Shown here: positions 1-23,216 of the stretch, one piece after another
Layout of the letters: each line of letters begins with the position of its first letter
Position numbering within the stretch: the first letter of the stretch is position 1
NCBI GenBank assembly: GCA_037179515.1
Contig: JAXCGZ010022675.1
Coordinates: forward strand, 150,571-214,570
Length of the DNA stretch: 64,000 bases
Direction: 5' to 3'
Source: Halocaridina rubra
Taxonomy: Eukaryota; Arthropoda; Malacostraca; Decapoda; Atyidae
Position numbers and translations under genes: made by a program
Notes under the pieces: generated by a model
Databases searched by the model: none
What the model saw: only the letters and a program-made list of their open reading frames with translations
What the model was told of the DNA's origin: nothing

Positions 1-61
1 CATACTAAGGTATTATCTAACTTCTTCCCAAAATTAGGAATTTCTTTTTATCGTTTTACGA

Positions 62-205
62 GGCACAATCAGTCCCCATCTGAGAGGGAGTGTACACAGA
101 CAAGTTGGAGCTTGGAGACTAAGGCTGAATGCCATTTTTAATACCCTGTGTCCAGATCAAACCTTTATTAGTCAGGCTTGTCATTTCCCAACTCGCATTC
201 TACGG
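62..205 (-). repeat. tRNA-derived SINE (family S1), inverted
   Basis: First of about 22 full or partial copies in this window. In its own orientation the family reads: tRNA-like head with TAGCTCAGTGG (A box), a GGTTTGAACCC-like B box, then GGCATTAGGAAGGGCATCCA, a CCCCAGCTCCAACCTGT block, CCCCATTCAAATGGGG, and a tail ending ACATAAAATGGCAAACAACA. Confidence 0.7.
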
Positions 206-348
206 CAACAGTTTACTTCATCTTAAATTCAGGATTAACATGCTTAAAAATATTAATCAAAACAAGAGAAGTACAGTACAGAAACATTTTTACAAAACAT
301 TGTAAGATTATCAACGGTGTATTCAAAAGAGAATTATGTTACTGAATA

Positions 349-11484
<11,136 letters not shown>

Positions 11485-12120
11485 GATGTTGTTCTCGTTT
11501 GTCTGTGCGTGTATGCGACCTCCTACAACTTCGTCTTTGACAATCTCGTGACTCTTGAAAAGTTATCTACCAAATGTAAACACGCAAGAGGGAGCTTCGT
11601 GTTCATCTCTCAGAGGAAGCTTTGGGTTTCTCTTCTTCTTCTTTTTTTCAAGAAGTTTTATGGGATTCGTTAAAGAATAGTGACCCCAGCACATTAATAA
11701 CCCGTAAATTGTTAGGTTAACCTAGTTAGGATTCGTTGTTAGCCTAAGCTTAGCTAGGCTAGGATTGGTTAATCCCTAATTTAACCTAACCCAACCAAAC
11801 CTAACGTAACCTAACACTTAAAGGGGTGAATCAATATTTTTGGGATTCACTTTATGCTTCTCTTATACAAAACATGATATATCTTATTCTTAAATTTCAT
11901 TTGTTTTGTTTTTTGTTTATTCATTTGTATATGTATTACCAGAAGAAGCTTTAGATGTCTCATTTTTAAATGTCATTTTAAATATTTCTCTACTTATCCA
12001 TTTAAAGTTTTCTTTCTTATTGCTTTAATGTCTAATTAACTTACTTGATATGATTTTTCTGTGGCCGATAATGAAGTCACAGGTAAAAATTGACAGTTTA
12101 GCTTTGGTTAGGTAGATTAG
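11485..12120 (-). promoter_or_regulatory. Upstream flank and probable 5' UTR/promoter of LAMTOR3
   Basis: This stretch lies directly upstream of the LAMTOR3 start codon and ends at the outer LTR element (12121). Bases 11485 to about 11660 are less AT-rich than the surroundings, as expected of a first exon and core promoter. I see no clear TATA box and cannot place the start site. From about 11700 to 11820 there are many TTAGGTT/CCTAACC-type runs, which recur elsewhere in the window (about 650, 10960, 20060-20330, 27590). Confidence 0.45.
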
Positions 12121-12501
12121 TGTGGTCGAAATAGAAAAAAAAGCAAAGTGTATCATATACCTCAACTTAACTCAACCGGTGCGAATCAGAAGTCAGAAGC
12201 CCACACACAACTGCTCAAAAATTGACTTCTCCTTGCCCCCTTCTCTGAACTGTCACACGCACAAAAAATCAACACCTACACCGGGAACTCCCACTAAGCC
12301 TCCACAACTTGAAAATAAAGCAATTCTGTCAGCCATCTCAATCAACTCAACAACTCCACCGGCAATGCCTCTTCGCCCCAAGAGCCAGCCAAATTTTTTA
12401 GAACAGAAGCCCGTTCACAGTGTGGCCAACTCCCTTTCCGTGTTAATAGATCCAAATTGTACAAAATCATAAACAAAAACTATAGTCTTAACTAAACCAC
12501 A
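12121..12501 (-). repeat. 3' LTR of the outer Gypsy-like element
   Basis: Aligned along its length with 27205-27583 (shared GATCCAAATTGTACAAAAT, AATCAACACCTACAC, CTCCACAACTT). Terminal TGTGG/CCACA. Confidence 0.88.
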
Positions 12502-12771
12502 TGCCCCCTTGATCTTGAGATCACTAAGAGCGCTACCAACTCCCCCCCACCAAGAGATAGCCACCCATCTCTCAGCACTCCTCCCTGCTCGACGCTCCCT
12601 CCACATAATCTCTCATCCACACCAGTTGTTGTCTTTCTCGGTTTCACTGCCGTGGAACTTCATTCTCCCGTACTTCAACAGGTCCTTAGTTCTCAATAGA
12701 CGAGTCCACCACTCTCCTAATATCCAGAAAACCCCGAGGTATCTCGTCTACAGAGACATTATTTCGGGAAT

Positions 12772-13212
12772 TCACTTGGTCACTGTACCCCTTTCCCATT
12801 GCGACGTGCATTTTGAGTTTGGTGGCTCTACCCAAACCTCATCTTCAATCTGGATGGGACCTGCCTCATCGTCCCCTTTATCCGTCTTTGGTATCATGCT
12901 TGGATGCCGCCACTCATACTTGAACACTGCTGTCTGTGGCACAGGTCCTTCATCCTGACCCAACCTACGGGACATATTATACCAAACGACTGTTTCCAAC
13001 GGTGACACCTGAGCCCTCTCCGCCAAGGCCTTGATTGTTCGGTGATGCCGCTCCACAATCCCATTCCCACTAGGCCAATACACAGTTCTAAAGTAATGGT
13101 TGATATTCCATTTGTCAAGCATCTCCTTCAAAGCCTGTGATCTAAAGGCTGTACAGTTTTCTACCAATACTCCATCAACATGCTCCCTTTCTAAAATCAA
13201 CCCAGTCAACAC
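12772..13212 (-). pseudogene. Integrase remnant of the outer element
   Basis: The frame carries VLVENCTAFRSQALKEMLDK and WPSGNGIVERHHRTIKALAE. These are the second (DNGT-like) and third (GNGIVERxH) acidic blocks of the rve integrase core. The usual Asp of D-N-G is Glu here and Gly is Cys, so it is probably inactive. The first block and zinc finger are absent. Confidence 0.78.
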
Positions 13213-13651
13213 TCCTGCAATTTCCTCTCCATTTTCTGCTCTTAGTTCTCTCCAATGGCCACTCTGCCTGGTTCACAATCAACCATAGACAAATACAAAC
13301 TGTAATGGAGTGGTAATATTGTACATAGTGTATACGAATTCTAAGCTAAGTTCTACCTTACATGCTTGGTTGAGAAGCATTATTCTTAGTTTAATCTGAT
13401 TCTAGTGAGTAGAAGAGTTATCTTCTTCTCCCACCAACTCTGAGAGATATTCGACGACATCTGCAAGTAGCTCCAGGCATTTCCTACATATTTCCTATCA
13501 TAGTCCCAACGTATTCCCTGTGTGTCGTAAGAGACGACTAAAAGTGGAAGGGGCAAGGGGACTGGGAATCCCCCCCTTGTATTAACCTCCTGCGAGATGT
13601 CAAAGAAGAAGGAGAGTAGAAGGGAGAGTAACTTCTCCCCAAACTCTAGTT

Positions 13652-14416
13652 TTGGAGTGTCTAAATGTGTGTGGTTGTAGTACGATAGAGAGCAAAAGAT
13701 GTGATATTGGATATATGTTTGGTAGGAGGAGGATGGAAGTATTGGCATTGTGTGAGACGAAGATGAAAGGAAAAGGAGAAGTGGCATTTGGTGATGTGAC
13801 AAGTAGGGTGTCTGGGGTTGAAAGGGGGAGAGCGAGAGAAGGTGTGGCATTATTGCTGAGTGAATGGATGGTAAATCAGGTAGTAGCATGGAAAGAAGTG
13901 TCATTTAGGTTGATGTGGGTGAGGGCTAGAATAGGTAGGGAATGTTGGGCTTTTGTTAGTGCATATGGGCCAGGATGTGAGAGAAGTGAGGAAGAGCGGG
14001 ATGAATTCTGGCATGAGTTAACTATGTGTGTGGATAGTCTGAGTAGAAGGAACTATGTGGTTTTGTTGGGTGACTTGAATGCCAGAGTGGGTGATGGAGA
14101 GGTAGAAGGTGTTGTAGGAAAGTATGGGGTACCAGGTGGGAATGAGATTGTCGAGAGACTGTTAGATAAGTGCGTGGAGCAAGAGTTGGTGATAGGTAAT
14201 AGTTTTTTCAAGGAGGAGTTAATAAATAAGTATACATGGATGAGAGTGGCAAATGGAAGAGTGAAAGAAAGAGCATTGATGGATTATGTGTTGGTAGCAA
14301 AGAGCATGATTGGTAGACTGAAAGATGTGCATGCATTTAGGGGTGTGGCTGCTGGGATGTCTGATCATTTTTTGGTTGAAGCAAAAGTGATAGTAGCAAA
14401 AGAGTGGGGAAATTGA
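13652..14416 (+). pseudogene. LINE apurinic-like endonuclease domain
   Basis: A 254-codon open frame with ALCETKMKGKG, VSAYGPGCERSEEERDEF, LLGDLNARVGDG and GMSDHFLVEAKV. These are the E, N-D-N and S-D-H catalytic blocks of the exonuclease-endonuclease-phosphatase fold. The domain itself is unbroken; the downstream linker is cut by the inserted LINE. Confidence 0.85.
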
Positions 14417-14877
14417 GTGGGAGGAAGTAGAAGGGAATTGGTGAAGGTGGAAGTGTTGAAAAAGCCAGAGAAGAGACAGGAATATCAGGACAGGTTGAAA
14501 GTGGCAAATGACAGGGTGAAAGAAAGATAAGTTGGGGAGTTAGAGGAGGAATGGGGGTTGATGAAAGAATGTATTGTGGGACATGCAAGTGATGTGTGAT
14601 TACCTAATTGATTACCTAATTGTGCTTACGGGAAAGAGCCCAAAGCTCGTATCTTCCCGTGTCCTGATCGGTTCCATTTTAGACTTAGTGATACTTATCA
14701 TACCTGTCCTTAAAACTATGGATTGAGATAGCATTAACTACCTCCTCGCTTAGCCAATTCCAATTATCAACTACTCTTACACTGAAAAAGTACCTTACAT
14801 CCTGCAAAGAAGTTTTCTTACGAAGCTTCAAACTATGACCTCTAGCTCTAGAGCCAGCCATATCAAAATATTGATCC

Positions 14878-16149
14878 CTATCCACTATCATAACCATGAA
14901 GGAATTTAAAGACTGTCACCATATCCCCCCTCAATCTTCTAGCTTTGAGTGATGGTAAGTCTAATTCCCTCAGCCTCTCATCATAGCTGAGATTGCGTAT
15001 TTCTGGCAACAGTATCGTGGCATGTCTTTGAACTTTTTCAAGCTTAGCTATGTGCTTTTTCAAGTGCGGATTCCAAAAGGGGGCTGCATATTCGAGTTTT
15101 GGCCTCACATAGGTTACATAAATATTTCTGAACATTTCCTTGTCCATGTGCCTGAAGGCTACCCTTACATTTGATAAGAATGCATATGCTGCCCTTATTA
15201 TGCCATTTATATGTATTTCTGGAGACAAATCTGCCAGTATGTTTACTCCTAGATCTCTCTCATTTTCTGTCTCTTGAAGTTGTACTCCACCCACCGAGTA
15301 GTCAAGCTTGGGCCTTCTTGCACTTGTACCCATTCTCATTACCTTATATTTTGAAGTATTGAATTTCATTAGCCACTTTTCTGACCACTCATGCAGATTA
15401 TTTAGATTCTCCTGAAGTTCTCTACCATTGTTCTCGTTATTTACTTTCTTCACAATCTTTGCATCATCTGCAAACATATTCATGAAGGAATTTACAGACT
15501 CTGGTAGGTCATTTACATATACAAGGAACAAAAGTGGCCCTAAAACTGAACCCTGTGGAACTCCACTACTAACTCTTCTCCATTCAGACACTGAGTGTCT
15601 TACTCTGACCCTCTGTTCCCTTCCTTCTAAGTAAGTTTTTATCCATTCCAAAACATTTCCACCTATTCTAGCCATTGATTGCAGCTTCCTAATAAGTCTC
15701 CCATGTGGAACAGTGTCAAACTCTTTCTGGAAGTCTAGGAATATGCAATCTGCCCAGCCCTCTCTTTCCTGTAAGATTTGGCTTACCTCATCATAAAATT
15801 CTAATAAGTTTGTTACTGTTGATCTACCTTCCCTGAAGCCATGTTGCCTCACTGACAAAAAGTTGAAGGATTCCAAGTGAAGAGAGATATGTTTCCTTAG
15901 TAGTTTCTCCATAACTTTGCAAACTATGCTGGTCAAGGAAACTGGTCTATAGTTCAGAGCCGTATCCCTCCTTCCCTTTTTGAAGATAGGTATCACATTT
16001 GCTTGTTTCCAGCATCTTGGAATCTCCTTCGACTCCAGTGACTCCTTAAATATGATACTTAGTGCCACTGATATTGTGTTTGCGCATTTTTTAAGCACAT
16101 GAGGGGATATGTCATCAGGACCTGTAGCTTTATGAACATCTAAATCCAT
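14878..16149 (-). pseudogene. CR1-like LINE reverse transcriptase frame
   Basis: 423 codons. RT blocks are HKATGPDDISPHVLKKCAN, VIPIFKKGRRDTALNYRPVS, QHGFREGRSTVTNLLEFYDE, FLDFQKEFDTVPHGRL, GVPQGSVLGPLLFLVYVNDL and NMFADDAKIV (catalytic FADD present). The usual K-A-F-D reads K-E-F-D. The frame ends early at H-G-Y-D-S-G; compared with the second copy two bases are missing there, and the true C-terminus continues at 14897-14685. Confidence 0.88.
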
Positions 16150-17494
16150 CAGCGCTTTGCATACCTCTGTGGCTGTAAGGTTGATGTACTGGCCCTTGAG
16201 CTTCTATCACTGCAATCTGAGGGGGTGGGGTATTTTCTACTGTAAATACTGACTGAAACTCCTTGTTCAATTCTTTGCAGATCTCTTCATCCGTCTCAGT
16301 GATGCTTCCATGCGCTCTCCTTAGCCTTAAACCCTGTTCTTTTACCTTCAGTTTTCCTCTGATAAAGCTGTGGAAAAGCTTGGGATTTTCTTTAGCCTTC
16401 CTGGTGATGTCCCTCTCATAGTCTGTCTCTGCCTCTCTCCTTTTACTTAGGTAGTCATTTCTTGCTCTTTTGTAGGTTTGCCAGGCATTTATGTTTTTTC
16501 TCCTCCTATACCTTTTCCAGCATTTGTCTCTCCACTCCTTAGCTCTTTTACACCCATTATCGAACCATTTCTCTCTGGCATGAATTACACCTACTTTGGT
16601 GACAGGTATGCAGCAATCTACAATCTTCCCATATTTCTCACAAAAGATGTCATACATTTCTTGTACAGATTTGTTGTAAAATAAGGTTCTCCAGTCAATA
16701 ACTGCAAAAAGCTCATTCATTTTGATGTAATCTCCTTTCCGATAGTTCCTCCTCATGTCCTCAGTGTCTCTACTCTCAGGAAGAATATCTTCAATGATAT
16801 ACTCCATCAACAACACACAGTGGTCACTCTTTCCAATTGGTGGTTCATACTCAATTTTTTCAATATCCAACACATTATCTGTGAACACTAGATCAAGTAG
16901 TGATGGCTCATCCCCACCCCTGGCCCTTGTTGGTTCCATTACATGTTGGTGTAGGAAATTCCCTTGTACGCAATCTAGGAATCTTGCCCCGAATGAGTCC
17001 TCACCACTGTGTGGGTCAAGATTTATCCAATCTATCTCTTTATGATTAAAGTCTCCCATAATCAAAATCCTACATTTTTTTTCCCGTGCCATGTTAACAA
17101 CTGAGTTTATGACTTCAATAGTACCTATATGACTTTCCTCATAAACTTCAAGCCTATTTTGGTTCCTTGGTGGGTTGTATACAACAGTTATTATAATGCT
17201 CTCTGACCCAGTATTTATGCGAGCAACAAGAAATTCCTTGAACTCACTTTCTATAGCCAAGTTTATTTCTTCAACTTGAATCCTTTCACTTATGAGCAGT
17301 GCTATCCCTCCACCAGTCCTCTCAGATCTTTCAACCCTTAGTATTCTGAAACCCTTAGGAAAAACTGTGACACTGTTTATGTCCTCACTCAACTTAGTCT
17401 CTGTAATTGCTACTATATCTGCCTTACTGTTGTGAATCCTATCTTTTAATTCTACTGCCTTACCAGCTAATCCATCAGCATTTGTGTATAACAA
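16130..17494 (-). pseudogene. CR1-like LINE endonuclease frame
   Basis: 454 codons. Blocks seen are LLYTNADGLAGKAVELKD, VAITETKLSED, IIITVVYNPPRN, ILIMGDFNHKEIDW, SLLDLVFTDN and GKSDHCVLLM, a full set of APE motifs. The frame is read on in the wrong phase after about 16195. One extra base in a G/C run (CAAGGGCCAG) explains the loss of the RT frame. Confidence 0.85.
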
Positions 17495-17666
17495 TCTTAA
17501 TGAGGCCCCATCCCCTGATCTTCTGTCATTATCTTCTTTATCTCCCCTTTGTCTGGAAGAACTCTTTAATGAAAATTTTTCTTCTCTTCTTCATTTCTTT
17601 CATCATTTAACCTTCTTGCCTCTTGCAACAAGTTTTTGATCTTTCCCATCTCCTGATGGAGGTGGC

Positions 17667-19584
17667 ATGAGGAGGGGCAGCGAGTGGTGGAATGAAGGGG
17701 TGAAAATGAAGGTGGAAGAGAAAAGAGGGCATTTGAGGAATGAAAGATATAGGGAGAAAAATGTGGAAACCAAGTGGAAGGTAGAGGAAGAGCAGAGGTT
17801 ATCAAATGTTAGGTGGGGACAGGATTTTAGTAAGCCATATGAGGAGACTAAAAACAAGTTTTGGAAAGAAGTGAAGAGAGTAAGGAAGGGTGGATTGAGG
17901 ATGGAAGAGACAGTGAAAGATTCGAATGGACGGTGTTAAGAGGGAACGAAGCAAGGAAAAGATGGTCAGAATATTTTGAGTGCTTGCTGAATGTTGAGAA
18001 AGATAGAGAGGCAGCTAAAGTGGCAGTGGGGGGTGTTCAAGTGCCAGTAATGGGAGATGAAAATGAGAGAGAGAGTACAAGAGAGGAGGTGAAAAGGGCA
18101 TTATATGAAGCAAAGCAGGAATGAATGGTGTGAGAGCGGAGGTGTTGAAAGAAGGGGGTATGACTGCATTGGAATGGTTAGTGAGAGTGTTTAATATATG
18201 CTTTATGTTGTCAATGGTGCCAGTGGAATGGGTGACTGCTTGTATAGTGCTCCTATACAAAGGTAAGGGAGATGTGTATGAATGCAGTAATTTTAGGGGT
18301 ATAAGTTTATTGAGTGCAGTAGGAAAAGTGTATGCTAGGATACTGATTAATAGGATTAGGGATAAGACAGAAAATGTGATCACGGAAGTGCAGAGTGGGT
18401 TTAGGAGAGGTAGAGGTTGCATAGATCAGATTTTTATAGTTAGACAATTATGTGAGAAATATTTAGCAAAGGGTAAGGATGTGTAATTTGCATTTTTGGA
18501 TCTGGAGAAAGCGTTTGCTAGAGTTGATAGAGAGCCAACGTGGAATGTTTTGAGGGTATATGGAATTGATGTTAAGCTGTTGCATGCAGTGAAGAGTTTG
18601 TATGAGGGCAGTAGAGCTTGTGTTAGGATAGGGAATGAAGTGAGTGAGTGGTTCCCAGAGAGTGTGGGACTGAGACAGGGATGCGTGATGTCACCATGGC
18701 TGTTCAATTTGTTAATTGATGGAGTCGTAAGAGAGGTGAATGAGCGGGTGCGTGGTTGAGGTTTGAGAATGGAAGATGGGGATGATAACGAATGGGAGCT
18801 GAATCAGTTGCTGTTTGCAGATGATACTGTGATGGTGGCAGATTCAGAGGAGAAGCTGTGTCAGTTAGTGTCAGAATTTGGAATGGTGTGTGAGAGAAGG
18901 AAGTTGCGAGTGAATGTGGGAGAGAGTAAGGTTATGAGGTGTACAAGAAATGAGGATTGTGCTGAATTGAATGCTATGTTGAATGGAGAGACACTTGAGG
19001 AAGTTGATCAGTTTAAGTATTTAGGCTCGGTTATAGCTGCAAATGGTGGAGAGGAAGCAGATGTGTGTCACAGAGTGAATGAATGATGTAAAGTGTTGGG
19101 TGCGTTGAAAGGAGTGATGAAGAATAGGGGGTTGGAAATGAATGTTAAGAAAGTTTTGTATGAGAAAGTGGTTGTGCCCACTGTGATGTATAGATCAGAG
19201 TATATGGGGTATGAAAGTAAGTGAGAGACGGAAACTAAATGTGTTTGAGATGAAATGCCTGAGGAGTATGATTGGTGTATCTCAGTTGGATAGGGCTAGG
19301 AATGAAGTGGTGAGAGCAAGAATGGGTGAGATGAGAGAATTTGCAGCCAGAGTAGATATGAATGTTCTGAGATGGTTTGCCATGTGGAAACGATGGATGA
19401 TGAAAGACTGCTGAAAAAGGTGATGAATGCAAGAGTTGATGTGAGAAATGCTAGAGGGAGGCCTAGGTTCGGATGGATGGATGGAGTAAGGAGAGCCCTG
19501 AATGATAGGAGGATGGATGTGAGGGAAACAAGTGAGCGTGGTAGGAATAGGAATGAGTGGCGAGCAATTGTGATGCAGCTCTGA
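17667..19584 (+). pseudogene. LINE linker, RT and C-terminal domain (continuation)
   Basis: Continues from 14598 after the inserted LINE: RRGSEWWNEGVKMKVEEKRG, then RT blocks SGFRRGRGCIDQIF (18121-18486), FLDLEKAF, GLRQGCVMSPWLFNLL (18496-18759) and LLFADDTVMVAD (18763-19086). The C-terminal block carries MKCLRSMIGVSQLDRARNEV and GRPRFGWMDGVRRAL. Stops separate the frames. The FADD catalytic pair is intact. Confidence 0.82.
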
Positions 19585-20361
19585 TGGGCATCTGCTGTTA
19601 CCATGGGGTTGCATCTTACAGAGGTAGCCCTGTGTTAGGGGAAGTAGGGAAGTTGGCATTTATGAAGCGACACAGGTTGTGGAAGAGCCGGGAAGATGGG
19701 CTGTGGCACTCCAGCAGCACCATCTAAACGGTCGCTAGCTCCCTCGTCATTGCCCATAGAGCAAAGTAATCCCCTTATTATTTTTTTTTTATGTCGGCTA
19801 CCCCACAATTAAAGAGGGAAACAGGCAAGGTAGACAGAATAGATAGATTAACATTACCCTAACCCTATTCCTAATGCCTCTAAGTAATATATACCATAGT
19901 GATAGTGTGATAATAAATACGGTAAGTCAGGTATATAATGACCAGTTAGTTCTAACTTATTTAGCTGGTTCTAAATAATTACCATGCATATCCTACCCAA
20001 CTACCGCTGTGTTCATGCTCCGATTGTTGCCCATACAGGCAACCTATCTAACCCATAATGCAGGGAACCGAAATACCTAACCTAACCTATTACAATTGTC
20101 AGCTATATCACAACTGGCGATGAGTATTACAACTGGCCTATCCTAATGTATTTGACTGTTATTTAACCTGACCTTTTTTCTTTTTTTTCTGCTACCTAAC
20201 CTAATTTTGTTCTACTTAGCCTAACTGAAGTTTGTCTAGCTTAAGAATAGCCTAGACCTAGCCTATTCCTAGACCAATTATTTTTGGACTATGTGTTTGA
20301 ACTTAGCCTAGACCTAGCTAATTTCCTATTGGTTTATTAGGCTATTACCTATAATTTCATC

Positions 20362-21238
20362 ATGTCTTTCATTGAGAATGTAGGTCCGTATGTTGAATCT
20401 GAGAAGTTTTCAACCTATATAGATAGGGTTTAATTGTATTTCGAAGTTAATGATATTAAGAAAGATAAACAAATTCCTGCTTTTTTGTCTATTATGGGTT
20501 CCAAACTTTTTGGTCTAACTATGGATTTAGTGAGTCTGAAATCTCCTAAGGAATCTTATTTGGAGGAATTAATCTCCACTCTCAACAATCACTACAAAAC
20601 CCAGGTTATAGTGCTCTATGATATTTTCAAATTCTACCAAAGGTGTCAAGGAGACGATGAAAGTGTAACTTCTTTTGTTGCAGCTCTAAAGGCACTCACA
20701 TCGACATGCAAATATGGGGACAAACTAGAGGAGATATTAAGAGATAGGCTTGTTATGAGTCTTCAGAAAGGAAGTACTTAGCATGCTCTCTTGCCAGAGA
20801 AGAATCTCACTATTGCCCGAGCAGTAGAGATTGCTATTACTAGGGAAGCTGCAGAGAAGGATGTCAGGGAGTTTGATCAGAAACCTCGCACTAATGATAA
20901 AGAAGTAAATACTGTGAATGTTAAGGTTAAGAGTTCTTTTTATAAGAAGAAGCAGAAGCCTAATGGAGGGAAGGAGAAAGATACAAAACCTGACAAACCA
21001 TATAGTGGATGTAGTAAAAATCATTGGAAATATGATTGGCCCTTAAAAACGCTGAATGTTTTTTGTGTAAGTGTATTGGGCACATATCTAAGGTCTGTTT
21101 TTCTAAGGGTAAGAAAAATTCTACTAAATCTGCTGTGAAACCTAAGGCTGTAAGTTATATTGAATTTATATCTACTAGTGATCCAACTACAGAAGGATGT
21201 AGTGACTATATTTTTACTGCGAGGTCGTCTAATTTGTG
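20362..21238 (+). pseudogene. Gag of the Mag-like element, broken
   Basis: Starts MSFIENVGPYVESEKFSTYI; a stop follows at about 20432, then a long Gag frame (20434-20781) and a second frame with a Lys-rich stretch and two CCHC-type knuckles. The first knuckle has lost a Cys (CSKNHWKYDW) and the second reads CFLCKCIGHISKVC after a frame change near 21030. The paired knuckles are typical of Mag-type Gag. Confidence 0.72.
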
Positions 21239-21274
21239 AAATCCCTACTCTATGATAATCACCTTGGATGACTG

Positions 21275-22770
21275 TGCTAATGTCCGGTTCTAGGTGGACA
21301 CAGGTGCTGCTCGTACTCTTTTCAGTGAACGGGAATATTTGAAGTGTTTTCCTAAGGCTAAGCCTAAAATACTGCCTTCAAAGGCTAAACTGGAGAAGTA
21401 TGGAGGTTCAAAATTCCTGTGTGTGGGGAGGTTTAGGTAAAAATCAAGTTCTAACGTCATGTTTTAGGGAATCAAGCTACTGTAATAGTGAGGGGTTTTG
21501 GTCCTAACCTATTAGGTCGTGATTTATTGCTTGCTCTAACTATTAGCCTAAGTCTAGTGGACAGTGTTGTGCATGCTATTGCTGAGAAGTCTTTCGTGGG
21601 GAAATTTCCTGATTTGTTCCGAGAAGAATTAGGAGGTTATAAGGGAATAGAAATTTTTTTCAAGTGGTTGAGGCAGTATTACATAAGCATTACCAGACCA
21701 AAAATGTACCATATGCTATGCATGCTAATGTAGATGCAGCGTTGGATAAATTGTTGGAACAAAATATCATCGAGCCAGTTGCTTACTCTAACTGGGCTGA
21801 TCCTATTTTACCTGTGCTGAAAGGTGACGAAACTGTACGTATTTGCAGAGACTATCATTTGACTGTTAACCAATTGTGTAAAGTTACCAAATATTCTGTG
21901 CCTAGCATTGATGACCTATTTGCTACTTTAGGGAGTGGGAAAATATTTTGGAAATTGGACATGAAGAGTGCCTACAATCAGATTCTTCTTAGCCCTGAGT
22001 CACGTTCACTCACTACTACTTACACTCACTGAGGATTGTTTCAGTATAGCAGTTTGTGTTTCGGTATAGCTAGTGCTTCGGGAATTTTCCAACAAACTAT
22101 GGAGAATTTTTTGCGAGGTATTCGTGGCATTTCTATTTTTCTTGATGGCATACTAGTAATGGGAGATAACTCTTGTGAACATGAGGAGCGTGTTTGCAAT
22201 GTTTTAGGAAGACTAGAGGAAGTTGGACTGATACTGCATCCTACTAAGTGTTCTTTGGTATTGACCAAGTACAGCATTTGGGTTATACAAATGATTCTAC
22301 CAGTTTGAAACCTACTAAGAAAGTAGATGTTATATGTAATGGCCTTGAGCACAAGGATTTCACCCAATTACACAGTTATTTAGGAAGGTTAAATTTCTAT
22401 AGGAAGTTCTTGGTAAATGCTGCTGCTTCTCTTGAGCCTTTGAATAGTCTTTTGAGAAAGGATGTTAAATGGAAGTGGAGTGAGGAAGATAGTGAAGCTT
22501 TACAAGCATCTAAATTGCTATTATTAGATGCCTGTCCTAATTAATTTTGACCCTAATTTACCTATTGTAGTGTCTGCTGACAGGTCTAAGTATGGTTTGA
22601 GTGATGTTCTTTGTCAAAAGAAGGATGGTGCTGAATTACCAGTTGTTTTTGCATCCCGAACTCTAAATAAAGCTGAGGCCAATCATTCTCGGACACAGAA
22701 GGAGGCCCTCGCACTTGATTTTGGCCGGAAGCTATGTACCATGTTGGATCTAATACACCCGAGGAAATAA
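21275..22770 (+). pseudogene. Pol (protease, RT, partial RNase H) of the Mag-like element
   Basis: Protease motif VDTGAARTLFS near 21290. RT in three broken frames (21664-22032, 22036-22308, 22248-22544) shows KLDMKSAYNQILLSPESR and FLDGILVMGD. The catalytic FLDD has become FLDG, which should abolish activity. Then come a Y-L-G-R-L-N-F-Y-R-K-F thumb motif and an RNase H start (VVSADRSKYGLSDVL, 22528-22770). RNase H is cut short and integrase is absent apart from R-R-S-A-R-V-V-K-P at about 23160. Confidence 0.78.
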
Positions 22771-23216
22771 GTACAACAGATTGTGTTGTCTAAGCAAGAC
22801 CAGCAAAAAGTCTAAATATGACAATAATATTGCTAGAAATATAGAGTTGACACCTAAGTCTTCTGTTATGGTGCAGAATTATTCTACAGTTTCTAAGGAT
22901 CTTTGGGTTCCTGCACAAGTGTTGAAATAAACTGGTTTTGTCTCTTACAAATGTGAACTTTCAGGAGGACATGTAGTGAGCTGTCATCAAAACCAGATTC
23001 TAAATTGATTTACACTGAGTACTTCGTCTATACCTATTAAGACTTTCTCACCTGTTATAAGTGATGAGTCTGCTCTTTTGCCTATGGTTCATGAGAGAGT
23101 AGATAAACCTGATGGGGGAGCTGAAGTGAACGTTCCACCCAAACTGGCTACTTTGGTACGCCGCTCTGCTAGAGTTGTCAAGCCTTCGAATCTGCTTAAT
23201 TTGTAGGGGGGAGTGG

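Larger units (their letters stand above)
14598..17655 (-). mobile_element. CR1-like LINE nested in the LINE, nearly intact
   Basis: About 3.06 kb on the minus strand. It ends in two copies of an ATTAGGTAATC-type unit (14598-14622), the short-repeat tail typical of CR1-like elements. It carries endonuclease (17494-16130) and RT (16149-14878) frames that overlap, plus the last part of the protein at 14897-14685. Two small indels separate them. The 5' end near 17655 may be truncated, since only a short coiled-coil scrap precedes the endonuclease. Confidence 0.85.
13500..19848 (+). mobile_element. APE-type LINE inserted in the Mag-like 5' LTR
   Basis: About 3.3 kb of LINE sequence, split at 14598/17655 by another LINE. 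It opens with a 5' region (GTGTGTCGTAAGAGACGACT), then endonuclease, linker, RT and a C-terminal domain, and ends in a GATA-rich tail near 19848. The LTR resumes afterwards, which defines the insertion. Several stops and frameshifts make it inactive. I do not assign a clade. Confidence 0.78.

Noticed and set aside
11700..11820. Possible interstitial telomere array
   Set aside because: TTAGG-like motifs are mixed with TTAGGTT and TAGGCTA and never form a clean (TTAGG)n run.
12122..12958. Plus-strand open frames of 116 and 149 codons, Pro/Ser-rich
   Set aside because: Antisense shadows of the LTR and integrase of the outer Gypsy-like element.
13386..13904. Minus-strand 172-codon frame, Leu/Ser/Pro-rich
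   Set aside because: Shadow of the LINE endonuclease frame on the plus strand. Similar Pro/Leu-rich shadows lie at 14337-14588, 17566-17857, 18015-18422 and 19235-19659.
16130..16149. Programmed frameshift between LINE endonuclease and RT
   Set aside because: Related CR1-like elements keep both domains in one frame, and a single extra base in a G/C run explains the break; no slippery heptamer is evident.
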